Shown: positions 48,124-56,656 of the stretch, one piece after another
Position numbering within the stretch: the stretch's first letter is position 1
How the letters are laid out: each line of letters starts with the position of its first letter
Source of the DNA: Bacteroidales bacterium
Lineage (GTDB): Bacteria > Bacteroidota > Bacteroidia > Bacteroidales > VadinHA17
NCBI GenBank assembly: GCA_016715075.1
Contig: JADKBK010000024.1
Coordinates: 7,152 to 71,151, forward strand
Length of the DNA stretch: 64,000 nucleotides
Direction of reading: 5' to 3'
Notes under the pieces: generated by a model
Seen by the model: the letters and a program-made list of their open reading frames with translations, nothing else
Told to the model about the DNA's origin: nothing
Database searches by the model: none
Position numbers and translations under genes: made by a program

Positions 48124-48263
48124 AATCTTCAGTTTCAACAGCTCTCGCTCGTTTACAGTATAAACAAGTTGAAAATAAAAAAGTTATTCCTCATATTGGT
48201 TTTCTTTCCTATGAACTGTAATTGCTAAGACCCTGTTAATTATATTTAATCTAAATAAAAACG

Positions 48264-48271
48264 CAAAAATA
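48264..48271 (-). promoter_or_regulatory. Possible -7 element of the SUF operon
   Basis: On the minus strand TATTTTTG matches TAnnTTTG exactly, about 140 bases before the sufB ATG. No properly spaced TTG lies upstream, so support is partial. Confidence 0.35.
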
Positions 48272-48410
48272 GGAAAAATATAGGATTTTTAACAGGATAA
48301 GAGCTGAAAAGTGATATCCTAAAAGTTCAAATTCAATAAAAAAAATAATGCAGGCCAGGAATACCACCTGTTTGTATCGCTGTTAATGAGGTTCCATGAC
48401 GTAAAATCCT

Positions 48411-48418
48411 TAACTTTG
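48411..48418 (+). promoter_or_regulatory. Possible -7 element of the DUF4139 gene
   Basis: TAACTTTG fits TAnnTTTG exactly, about 100 bases before the ATG at 48519. A matching -33 TTTG at normal spacing is missing. Confidence 0.35.
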
Positions 48419-48518
48419 GTCATAATTGGAACACTTGGTACAGTCGGTTGTTTTAAATATTTACTCAGTGACTTTTGTGCCCTTGCACCTTAATATTTTG
48501 TCAAACACTGGATTAATT

Positions 48519-50144
48519 ATGAAAAAGGATATGAAAAGGTTCATTATTACATTATTAGCTCTGTTCATTGCAGTAGTTCACCTTGCTGCACAAGCGGAGA
48601 AGGATATAAAGGGTGAAATAAAACACGTCACTGTATTTCCTGACAGGGCGCAGATAGATCATGAGGCTTCCGTTTCCCTTCAGGCAGGTAAAACAATTCT
48701 GAAGCTTTCTGCACTGTCGCCTTATATAGATGTTCAGAGTATCCAGGTAAAGGGATTTGGTGAATTCACAATTCTCTCGGTTAACCATCAGAATAATTAT
48801 CTTCAGAATCTGGAAGATGCTCCTGATGTTAAAAGTATCAGAAACCAGATTGAGTCGCTTCAGCTGAAGGCTGAAGATGAGAAGGCAGCTATAACTATTC
48901 TGAAAGAGAAAGCAGCTTTTCTTGTTGCCAACAGGGAGATCCTTGTGAAGGAGACAAGTTTCAGTATTGAGCAACTGAAGAGCGTTATGGATCTGTATAC
49001 CAGAAACATGGAACAGGTCACTGTAACATCCCTTATGAAGGAGAGGCAGATAAAAGATTATGAAAAACAGATAGCTTCTCTTCAGAAGCAGATAGCCGAC
49101 AAACTTGGCAGGCAGCAACTTCCTTCCGGCGAGATATATGTTACTGTGATCTCTGATAAGCAGATATCCGGCAGACTGACATTCAGCTATGTAGTGGGCA
49201 ATGCGGGCTGGTATCCTTCATATGACATAAGGGTGGATGATATTAAAAACCCGGTATCAATATATTATAAGGCAAATGTATTTCAGAATTCCGGGGTTGA
49301 CTGGAAGGACATAAAAATCAGCTTCTCCAATGCCACACCATGGGTTGGCGGGGACTTTCCGGTCTTATATCCATGGTTTATTGACTATTACACTCCTCCC
49401 AATTCCCAGATTATGATAAGGGGTGCCGCCTCTGTAAGGAAAAGTAAGGCGCCGGAGCTGATGGAAATGGCGGTAGCCAGGGATGAGGAAATGGTAAAAG
49501 AAGCTCCATCGGTTGCGGTAGAAAAAAAGATCGGTGAAACCACCATTACATTTGATGTCTCCGCTCCCTGTACTGTACCATCTGATGGAAAGTTGCAGAC
49601 AGTTGAAATACAGCGGATTGTTGCCCCTGCGGAATATAAATATGTTACCACACCAAAGCTTTCACAACTTGCATACCTGACAGCCAATATTACAGATTGG
49701 GCAAAATTAAGTCTCCAGAGCGGTGAAGCCACACTCTATTTTGAGAATTCATTCGTTGGCAAATCGAATGTAAACGTTGCTGAGCTTAATGATACTCTGG
49801 CACTTTCGCTCGGAACAGATAACGGTATAATTATAAAAAGAGAGAAACGGGTGGATTTTACCAGCAGGAAAACAATAGGGGCCAATAAGACCGAGACTTA
49901 TTCATTTCTTCTGACTGTCAGGAACAATAAGCCTGTTCCTGTTAAGATCACTATGAAAGATCAGTTACCCGTATCATCAAACAGCGGGATTACTGTTGAC
50001 CCCGTTGAAATTTCGGGAGGAAAATATAATCCTATTACAGGTGAGATCAGGTGGGATCTTGAAATAAACAAACAGGAGACAAAGCAGGTTATATTAACCT
50101 ATTCAGTTAAATATCCGAAGGACAGAACCATCATTCTTGAATAA
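48519..50144 (+). CDS. DUF4139-domain (mucoidy-inhibitor MuiA-like) protein
   Basis: I start at the ATG at 48519 (541 residues), which gives a proper signal peptide (MKRFIITLLALFIAVVHLAAQ within residues 5-25). The precursor has an N-terminal DUF4140-like domain (HVTVFPDRAQIDHEASVSL), a coiled coil (about 100-205, rich in Glu and Lys), and a large DUF4139 beta domain (YVVGNAGWYPSYDIRVDD to YSVKYPKDRTIILE). The family is secreted; biochemical function is not established. It is followed 15 bases later by the YccF gene. Confidence 0.86.
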   Translation: MKKDMKRFIITLLALFIAVVHLAAQAEKDIKGEIKHVTVFPDRAQIDHEASVSLQAGKTILKLSALSPYIDVQSIQVKGFGEFTILSVNHQNNYLQNLEDAPDVKSIRNQIESLQLKAEDEKAAITILKEKAAFLVANREILVKETSFSIEQLKSVMDLYTRNMEQVTVTSLMKERQIKDYEKQIASLQKQIADKLGRQQLPSGEIYVTVISDKQISGRLTFSYVVGNAGWYPSYDIRVDDIKNPVSIYYKANVFQNSGVDWKDIKISFSNATPWVGGDFPVLYPWFIDYYTPPNSQIMIRGAASVRKSKAPELMEMAVARDEEMVKEAPSVAVEKKIGETTITFDVSAPCTVPSDGKLQTVEIQRIVAPAEYKYVTTPKLSQLAYLTANITDWAKLSLQSGEATLYFENSFVGKSNVNVAELNDTLALSLGTDNGIIIKREKRVDFTSRKTIGANKTETYSFLLTVRNNKPVPVKITMKDQLPVSSNSGITVDPVEISGGKYNPITGEIRWDLEINKQETKQVILTYSVKYPKDRTIILE

Positions 50145-50159
50145 TATGCAATCACTCTC

Positions 50160-50534
50160 ATGAATTTACTGGGAAATCTTATCTGGCTTATTTTCGGTGG
50201 CATTATCATTGCTATTGAATATTTCATAGGAAGTATTATACTCATGATCACCATTGTAGGGATCCCGTTCGGCATTCAGACACTCAAAATGGCATCACTT
50301 TCACTCTGGCCATTTGGCAGGGATACCAGGGTTCATTCCAGGGCTTCGGGCTGCCTGTATATCCTGATGAATGTTCTATGGCTACTTACAGGAGGATTAT
50401 GGATAGCAGCCACCCATCTGATATTCGGATTGTTGCTCTGCATTACCATAATAGGAATTCCATTTGGGTTACAACATTTCAAACTCACCGCTATAGCTAT
50501 AAGTCCCTTTGGAAGAGATATAATTACTGTCTGA
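50160..50534 (+). CDS. YccF-domain membrane protein
   Basis: The 124-residue protein is two copies of a short membrane repeat, each ending in IVGIPFG/IIGIPFG and a PFGRD motif (SLWPFGRDTRV and AISPFGRDI). This is the YccF family, inner-membrane proteins of unknown role. It lies between the DUF4139 gene and thiL with short gaps on each side. Confidence 0.9.
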   Translation: MNLLGNLIWLIFGGIIIAIEYFIGSIILMITIVGIPFGIQTLKMASLSLWPFGRDTRVHSRASGCLYILMNVLWLLTGGLWIAATHLIFGLLLCITIIGIPFGLQHFKLTAIAISPFGRDIITV

Positions 50535-50588
50535 CAGATTTGTCCTCCAGCAGATAACGAAGTCTGATGCAGAAAATAATTAGAAATA

Positions 50589-51620
50589 ATGGATAAATCA
50601 GAAAACAGAAATACTCCAATCAACGAGTTTGGTAAATTCAGATTGATTGAACATATCACACGGAAGGAGAATCCTGTTAATCAGTCTACGGTTACAGGAA
50701 TAGGCGATGATGCCGCCATTATTGATTCCGGACATTCCATGTCATTGGTTTCTACCGACCTGTTACTCGAGGGGATACACTTTAATCTCATCTATACTCC
50801 TCTGAAACATCTCGGATATAAGGCAGTAATAAGAGCAATATCAGACATTTACGCAATGAACGGAGATCCTGAGCAGCTACTGGTCTCGCTTGGAATAAGC
50901 TCCAGATTCTCCGTGGAGCAGGTTGAGGAGATATATGAAGGAATTTATCTTGCCTGTGAAAAATATAGTGTTGACCTCGTTGGTGGTGATACAACAAGTT
51001 CGCTTACAGGTCTTACCATAGGGGTAACTGCTGTTGGCAGGGCTGAGAAAGAAAATATTGTAAGGAGGGACGGAGCCAGACCAAATGATCTTATCTGTGT
51101 AACAGGTGATTTCGGGGCTGCCTTCATGGGCCTTCAGCTCCTTGAGCGAGAGAGGAAACTGTTTGTTAAGGAGAAGGTCGCCCAGCCTGATCTCTCCGGC
51201 TATGAATATATTATTGGGAGGCAGCTTAAACCGGAAATTCCTGTGAGCATTTTAAGAGAGCTCCGGGAGGCTGGCATAAAACCCAGCTCGATGATTGATG
51301 TAACTGACGGACTGGCATCAGACCTTCTGCATGTATGCAAACTATCGGGTACCGGATGCAGGATATTTTACAGTAAGGTGCCGATTGATTATGAGACATC
51401 AAAGCTTGCTGAGGAGTTCAATGTTGATCCTATGACACCTGCCCTTAATGGCGGGGAAGATTATGAAATGCTTTTTACTGTTCCGCTGGAGTTAATTGAA
51501 AAGGTCAGCAATCTGAAATCTGTAAAGATTATAGGTCATATGACTTCAGAAGGCACCTCGTCCTCTATTGTCGGGGACGATGGTTCTGAAGTTGATATTA
51601 CTTCGATGGGCTGGAAATAA
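50589..51620 (+). CDS. thiL: Thiamine-monophosphate kinase
   Basis: The 343-residue enzyme phosphorylates thiamine monophosphate to the active cofactor. It has the PurM-like ATP-binding motifs GIGDDAAIID, STDLLLEGIHF, the metal/substrate segment VGGDTTSSLTGLTIG and CVTGDFGAAFMGL, and the C-terminal SMIDVTDGLASDLLH and LNGGEDYEMLFTV. It converges with lpxA, with only 6 bases between stops. Confidence 0.96.
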   Translation: MDKSENRNTPINEFGKFRLIEHITRKENPVNQSTVTGIGDDAAIIDSGHSMSLVSTDLLLEGIHFNLIYTPLKHLGYKAVIRAISDIYAMNGDPEQLLVSLGISSRFSVEQVEEIYEGIYLACEKYSVDLVGGDTTSSLTGLTIGVTAVGRAEKENIVRRDGARPNDLICVTGDFGAAFMGLQLLERERKLFVKEKVAQPDLSGYEYIIGRQLKPEIPVSILRELREAGIKPSSMIDVTDGLASDLLHVCKLSGTGCRIFYSKVPIDYETSKLAEEFNVDPMTPALNGGEDYEMLFTVPLELIEKVSNLKSVKIIGHMTSEGTSSSIVGDDGSEVDITSMGWK

Positions 51621-51626
51621 GAAGTT

Positions 51627-52400
51627 TTATCGTGCTCTGATAATTCCTCTTTCTGATTTTCGTATAAATTCAAGAATATAATCCCTGTCTTCCGACGGGC
51701 TGAATGTATTCTCCACATATTCGACGGCCTGGGAGAAATTCATTTTGCTCTGATAGATTGCACGGTAAATATTATGGATCTCATCAATTCTCGCTTTTTC
51801 AAACCCTCTCCTGGTGAGTCCGACTGAATTCAGTCCCATATATGAAAGAGGATCTCGGTCAGCTTTAATGAAGGGAGGAACATCGATTCTGATTTTTGAA
51901 CCGCCGCCTACAATCACATGAGCCCCTATGCGGCAGAACTGGTGAACCAGTGATCCACCGCTGATTATTGCCCAGTTATCAACCTTTACCTCTCCTGCAA
52001 GCCCGGTAGTATTTCCAATAATGATATTGTCTTTCAATTCACAATCGTGACCTATGTGAGAGTAGGCCATCAGAAGGCATCCGTTTCCGACAATTGTTTT
52101 TCCTGACGCAGCGGTTCCCCTGTTAACAGTTGCACCTTCCCGCACAGTGGTATTATTCCCTATTTCAGCGGTTGTCTCCTCTCCTTTGAATTTCAGGTCC
52201 TGCGGAATACCTGATATTGCAGCTGACGGGAAAATCTTGCAATGATTTCCGATCCTTGCTCCATCCATTATAGTGGCACCCGGACCAATCCATGTTCCAT
52301 CACCGATGATTACATTTCCGGCTACATAGGCAAAGGGTTCAATGACCACATCTTTCCCTATTCTGGCATCCGGATGGATATAAGCTAAATTGGAAATCAT
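51627..52400 (-). CDS. lpxA: UDP-N-acetylglucosamine acyltransferase LpxA
   Basis: The 257-residue protein is a left-handed beta-helix acyltransferase with hexapeptide repeats (IHPDARIG, GDGTWIGPGATIMDGARIG). The catalytic histidine is in MAYSHIGHDCEL, and the C-terminal helical part holds NSVGLTRRGFEKARIDEI. It adds the first acyl chain to UDP-GlcNAc in lipid A synthesis, using hydroxyacyl-ACP. It starts 6 bases after the lpxC/fabZ gene, so cotranscription is nearly certain. Confidence 0.97.
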   Translation of the reverse strand: MISNLAYIHPDARIGKDVVIEPFAYVAGNVIIGDGTWIGPGATIMDGARIGNHCKIFPSAAISGIPQDLKFKGEETTAEIGNNTTVREGATVNRGTAASGKTIVGNGCLLMAYSHIGHDCELKDNIIIGNTTGLAGEVKVDNWAIISGGSLVHQFCRIGAHVIVGGGSKIRIDVPPFIKADRDPLSYMGLNSVGLTRRGFEKARIDEIHNIYRAIYQSKMNFSQAVEYVENTFSPSEDRDYILEFIRKSERGIIRAR

Positions 52401-52406
52401 TGTTCT

Positions 52407-53801
52407 TTATTTATTTTTTACAACCTGTGCAGTCATCTCTCCTTCCAGAACAAGTTTGTTACCTACAAATGCCTGGCCAAACATTGTGACTATACCCCTT
52501 CTGATAAGATCGGTTAATTCCATCTTCAGAATGACGGTATCTCCCGGAACTACTTTTTGTTTAAACTTCAGTTTATCAATCTTGAGAAAATATGTTGAAT
52601 ATTTCTCAGGTTCATCCACTGTACTCAGGACAAGCAATCCCCCTGTCTGTGCCAGGGCTTCAACCAGGAGGACTCCCGGCATTACCGGTTCACCCGGGAA
52701 ATGGCCCTGAAAAAAACCTTCATTGAAGGTAACGTTCTTAATACCTACAATTGATGTCTCATCAAGGGCTATAACCTTGTCAACCAGCAAAAAAGGATAT
52801 CGGTGCGGTAATCTTTTACGAATCTCCTCAAGAGTGAAGACAGGTGGCTGGGCCGGATCGTAAACAGGAATATCCTTTTTGGAAAGGGTTTTTTTCATCT
52901 CCTGCCTCATCAGCTTTGCGAGTCTTGTATTTGCAAAATGGCCCGGACGTGTTGCAACAATCTTGCCTTTAATAGGGTGGCCCACAAGGGCGATGTCACC
53001 CATTATATCGAGCAGCTTATGCCTTGCCGGTTCATTTGGGTACCTCAATTCGGTATTATTCAGTACACCGGCAGTATGCTTGCTGATCCCCGGACGGTGA
53101 AAAAGGGTGGCAATACGGTCTATCTCTTCCTGTTCAACCTCTTTTTCAAGAATTACAATCGCGTTATCGAGTTCTCCGCCCTTTATGAGGCCCGCTTTGA
53201 ACAGCGGCTCGAGCTCATGGAAAAACACAAAAGTACGGCTCCTGCTTATCTCCTCTTCAAAGCGGTCAATGGTATCAAGTATTGCGTACTGGTTTCCAAG
53301 GATCCTGGAATTATAATCAATAAGTACATTAATGCTCAGGTGATCGTCGGGATATACGATAAGGTCGACACCATGCTCCTCATCAGAGTAGGTTATTTTC
53401 TGTTTGACAACAAAATAATTTCTCTCCTCTTTTAGCTCAACAATACCGGCTTCCTTTATTGCTTCTACGAACTTCAGTGAAGATCCTCCCATTATTGGCG
53501 CCTCCGGACCGTTAAGTTCTATTAATGCATTGTCAACCCGCAATCCGTGAAGGGCAGCCAGAACATGCTCAATAGTCTGCACTGAAGCATTGTTTTGCAC
53601 CAATGTTGTGCCGCGTGATGTATCGGTAACATACTCCGCCAGTGCATCAATAACAGGATTACCCGGCAGATCAACCCTGCAGAATTTATACCCGTGATTA
53701 GCAGGAGCGGGTTTGAAGGTTATTGTCACATTAATCCCCGTATGCAAACCTTTTCCGTTAAGGCTTATCTCCTTTGCAAGGGTTCTCTGTTTTTCACTCA
53801 T
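52407..53801 (-). CDS. lpxC/fabZ: Bifunctional LpxC deacetylase / FabZ dehydratase
   Basis: The 464-residue protein is a fusion. Residues about 1-300 are LpxC (SLNGKGLHTGINVTITFKP, zinc-site HVLAALHGLRVDNALIEL and HKLLDIMGDIALVGHPIKG), which deacetylates UDP-acyl-GlcNAc, the committed step of lipid A synthesis. Residues about 318-464 are FabZ, a hotdog-fold dehydratase with LPHRYPFLLVDKV and GHFPGEPVMPGVLLVEALAQ. This fusion is common in Bacteroidota. Linking both may balance phospholipid and lipid A synthesis because each uses hydroxyacyl-ACP. Confidence 0.97.
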   Translation of the reverse strand: MSEKQRTLAKEISLNGKGLHTGINVTITFKPAPANHGYKFCRVDLPGNPVIDALAEYVTDTSRGTTLVQNNASVQTIEHVLAALHGLRVDNALIELNGPEAPIMGGSSLKFVEAIKEAGIVELKEERNYFVVKQKITYSDEEHGVDLIVYPDDHLSINVLIDYNSRILGNQYAILDTIDRFEEEISRSRTFVFFHELEPLFKAGLIKGGELDNAIVILEKEVEQEEIDRIATLFHRPGISKHTAGVLNNTELRYPNEPARHKLLDIMGDIALVGHPIKGKIVATRPGHFANTRLAKLMRQEMKKTLSKKDIPVYDPAQPPVFTLEEIRKRLPHRYPFLLVDKVIALDETSIVGIKNVTFNEGFFQGHFPGEPVMPGVLLVEALAQTGGLLVLSTVDEPEKYSTYFLKIDKLKFKQKVVPGDTVILKMELTDLIRRGIVTMFGQAFVGNKLVLEGEMTAQVVKNK

Positions 53802-53923
53802 CAGTGTTTAAAATTAATTTAAATTACCGGGTACAAAAAAAATAAAAATATTTCGAACAATCCAGAAAAATACGCTTTAACTGAACTAAAAACAACATAT
53901 TCAGTTTCGAATGCAGTAAAAAG

Positions 53924-54961
53924 CTATCTCTTTTTCAATGTTTGGATCTCTTTTTCAAGGGAATCGACTTTTGATTTCAGATCAGGTAATCTTTTGAATA
54001 CAACAGTGGATCTCATAAACTGTTTAATTTCAAAAGCAGGAGATCCAATTATAACGGTATTTTCTTCCTTAATGTCTCCAAGAATACCCCCCTGTGCTCC
54101 GATCTTTGATCCGTTGGCAATCCTGATATGGCCTGCAATACCAACCTGCCCTCCAAACATACAGTTCTTCCCTACTTTAGTGGACCCTGCAATGCCTGTT
54201 TGTGCTGCCATAACAGTATTCTCGCCAATCTCAACATTATGTCCAATCTGAATAAGGTTATCCAGCTTCACACCTTTACGTATAATTGTGGAGCCCATGG
54301 TTGCCCTGTCGATTGTGACATTGGCTCCTATCTCAACAAGATCTTCGAGAATGACATTTCCGAGCTGCGGGATCTTCATGTATTCATTTTCCGATTGGGG
54401 TGCAAAACCGAAACCATCGCTGCCGATCACTGAACCTGCGTGGATTATGCAACTCTGACCAATTACACAGTCATGGTAGATCTTTACACCCGGATTTATG
54501 ATACAATTGACACCGATAGTAGTATTATCGCCGATATAGACATGAGGATAGATAGAACTACCATCTCCTATCTGGCAGTTCTCACCAATATAGGCGTATG
54601 GTCCGATATATACATCATTACCAACCTTTGCAGTTGGTTCAATTACTGCGGTAGGGTGAATCCCGGTTTTTCTTGGTCTTGCCTGGTCCACAAGACGCAT
54701 CAGTGAGGCAAAAGCCTCATATGCATTTTCTACTTTAATCAGTGTTGTTTCTATCTTTCCGGAAGGAATAAAGCTTTTATTCACCAGAACGACTGATGAA
54801 GCAGTTGAATAAATATAGTGTTCATATTTTGGGTTAGCAAGAAATGATAGAGCTCCCTGGTGCCCCTCCTCTATTTTGGCAATTGTATTTACTTTGATAT
54901 CGGGGTTGCCTTCTATTTCACCTTTCAAAAACCCGGCAATTGTTGCGGCAGTAAATTCCAT
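53924..54961 (-). CDS. lpxD: UDP-3-O-acylglucosamine N-acyltransferase LpxD
   Basis: The 345-residue protein has an N-terminal uridine-binding domain (about 1-100), a long hexapeptide beta-helix (about 105-315, GNDVYIGPYAYIGENCQIG and similar), the active-site region IQIGHNVEIGENTVMAAQ and a C-terminal coiled coil (SLEKEIQTLKKR). It adds the N-linked acyl chain in lipid A synthesis. It is 122 bases upstream of lpxC/fabZ on the same strand. Confidence 0.96.
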   Translation of the reverse strand: MEFTAATIAGFLKGEIEGNPDIKVNTIAKIEEGHQGALSFLANPKYEHYIYSTASSVVLVNKSFIPSGKIETTLIKVENAYEAFASLMRLVDQARPRKTGIHPTAVIEPTAKVGNDVYIGPYAYIGENCQIGDGSSIYPHVYIGDNTTIGVNCIINPGVKIYHDCVIGQSCIIHAGSVIGSDGFGFAPQSENEYMKIPQLGNVILEDLVEIGANVTIDRATMGSTIIRKGVKLDNLIQIGHNVEIGENTVMAAQTGIAGSTKVGKNCMFGGQVGIAGHIRIANGSKIGAQGGILGDIKEENTVIIGSPAFEIKQFMRSTVVFKRLPDLKSKVDSLEKEIQTLKKR

Positions 54962-55068
54962 GATGTATTGAGATTAATATTTACAATTATATAAGACTTC
55001 AGTGAATCATGATTTGAGAATATTTGATTATTTATTGCGGATTGTGGAATATTAAATCCGAAATTAAC

Positions 55069-55086
55069 TCCCGATAGTTATCGGGA
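55069..55086. repeat. 18-base palindrome TCCCGATA-GT-TATCGGGA
   Basis: An 8-bp inverted repeat with a 2-base centre lies in the 178-base gap between lpxD and the HD gene. CCGATA/TATCGG palindromes are frequent small repeats in Bacteroidota genomes. No T-run follows on either strand. Confidence 0.5.
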
Positions 55087-55139
55087 CCGAAATCAGCAAT
55101 CATATTAACATCTCTATAAAAAATTTGATCTGACATGAC

Positions 55140-56393
55140 TTATCTGCATTCTTTTGGATAGCACAGAAAATATTTGGTAATCCGTTCCGAAAGGAACCTG
55201 TGGTCGAACATATCTGAAACAGCTGAGATATCTTCAGTTTTTCCATTCTTCAACAAAATTTTAACTTCGGTGGCATCAGGAGTATAAGCCATATTTGAAA
55301 TACTGTTGGTAAAAACATAGTAATCCTGAAATTCATTGCCTACCATCATTAAATGTGCTGCCCTGGCTTTGAGTTCATTAACTTTCTCCACCGGGAAAGG
55401 TGAATCCTGCAGCTCAATGGCAAACAGATCCCGCTGACATAATCTCCGGGAAAGATCAGAAAGGATATTATCGGAATGATCTGCCCAGTATTTCGCAGAA
55501 ACCAGGATATCGCTGTCATCAAGTCTTGTGAAATTCGCAGCAATCAGAGCCGGAGTAAAGTGAATATCACTGTCGAGATCGGCCCTTCCAATCCTGTTGT
55601 AGAGAAAAAACCTTAGTGCAGGTGTAGTATAAAGGTCAATTCCCCTGTCGGCAAGCTCCTTCGCCCGTTTCAGGAGATTTACTATCAGACTCTCGCATGC
55701 AATTACTGTCTTATGCATATATACCTGCCAGTACATAAGACGGCGGGCAATTAGAAATTTCTCCAATGAGTATATTCCCTTTTCGTCAACAACAAGAGTA
55801 TCATCTACCACATTAAGCATCCTTATTATTCTGTCTGATCCCACAGATCCTTCAATTACCCCGGTGAAAAAGCAATCGCGCCTCAGATAATCAAGCCTGT
55901 CCATATCCATCTGACCTGAAATCAGTTCATGCAAAAATCTTCTCTTATAACTCCCAAGGAAGATTTGTATTGCCAGATCCAGTTTTCCGGCATACTCCTC
56001 ATTAAGCTTTTTCATTAACAGGAGAGACAAATCCTCATGAGTAATCCCGCTGATTATTGAGTTTTCGAGGGAATGAGAAAAGGGACCATGGCCGATATCA
56101 TGCAGCAAGATCGCAATGTATGTTGCCTCCTCCTCTTCCGGTGAAATTTCAGCCCCTTTACTCCTGAGGGTATCAATTGCCATATCCATCAGATGCAAAG
56201 CTCCGAGACCATGCTGAAAACGGGTATGATTTGCCCCCGGGTACACATAGTTCGTGAGACCAAGCTGCTTGATATTCCGAAGTCTCTGGAACCACGGATG
56301 TTCTATAAGATCAAAGACGAAATCACCCGGGATGCTTATAAATCCATACACGGGGTCATTAATAATTTTACGCTTATTTTTCAGATACACCAA
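55140..56393 (-). CDS. HD-domain phosphohydrolase (dGTPase-like)
   Basis: The frame starts with TTG at 56393 or GTG at 56390; no ATG is available, and homologues begin around NKRKIINDPVYGFI, so either is plausible. The 417-residue protein has the HD metal site: H61 (FQHGLG), H98-D99 (LLHDIGHGPFSH) and a later Asp in SGQMDMDRLDYLRRD. This layout matches the YdhJ/SAMHD1-like group of nucleotide phosphohydrolases. Substrate is not known. It leads lpxD, lpxC/fabZ and lpxA on the same strand. Confidence 0.9.
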   Translation of the reverse strand: MVYLKNKRKIINDPVYGFISIPGDFVFDLIEHPWFQRLRNIKQLGLTNYVYPGANHTRFQHGLGALHLMDMAIDTLRSKGAEISPEEEEATYIAILLHDIGHGPFSHSLENSIISGITHEDLSLLLMKKLNEEYAGKLDLAIQIFLGSYKRRFLHELISGQMDMDRLDYLRRDCFFTGVIEGSVGSDRIIRMLNVVDDTLVVDEKGIYSLEKFLIARRLMYWQVYMHKTVIACESLIVNLLKRAKELADRGIDLYTTPALRFFLYNRIGRADLDSDIHFTPALIAANFTRLDDSDILVSAKYWADHSDNILSDLSRRLCQRDLFAIELQDSPFPVEKVNELKARAAHLMMVGNEFQDYYVFTNSISNMAYTPDATEVKILLKNGKTEDISAVSDMFDHRFLSERITKYFLCYPKECR

Positions 56394-56411
56394 CTGGGAA
56401 ATTTTAATCTA

Positions 56412-56443
56412 CAAAAATAGAACATTATTCATCATATTGTCAA
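56412..56443 (-). promoter_or_regulatory. Promoter of the HD-domain gene (and possibly lpxD operon)
   Basis: On the minus strand TTG (56441-56443), a 21-base spacer and TATTTTTG (56412-56419) match the Bacteroidota promoter consensus. The predicted start site leaves a leader of about 15 bases before the TTG/GTG start codons. Confidence 0.6.
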
Positions 56444-56489
56444 TTTTGATTTTGATATCTGCAGAGCCATTGCCGGGTTATCTACCAGG

Positions 56490-56535
56490 GTTTATGAGGA
56501 ACTGCATAAATATGTGAATTTAACTCCTCATAAAC
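56490..56535. repeat. 11-bp perfect inverted repeat upstream of cheBR fusion
   Basis: GTTTATGAGGA (56490-56500) and its complement (56525-56535) are separated by 24 bases of AT-rich sequence. It lies between the HD-gene promoter and the signalling operon. It could be a regulator site or a hairpin in the leader of the following gene. Confidence 0.45.
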
Positions 56536-56656
56536 GATGATAAAAAACGTTATATATCACTTAATTAATTACCTTTGTTAAAGAACGGAAATTATCATAC
56601 TTTCAGTATTTCCTTCCGTTTTTAATCCCTAGCATCCTTTCGGATCAGACTAGCAG

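Larger units (their letters stand above)
48124..48518. other. Divergent intergenic region, sufB / DUF4139 gene
   Basis: 395 bases with no supported gene. It holds the candidate -7 elements at 48264 (minus) and 48411 (plus). No clear operator palindrome or terminator was seen. Confidence 0.5.
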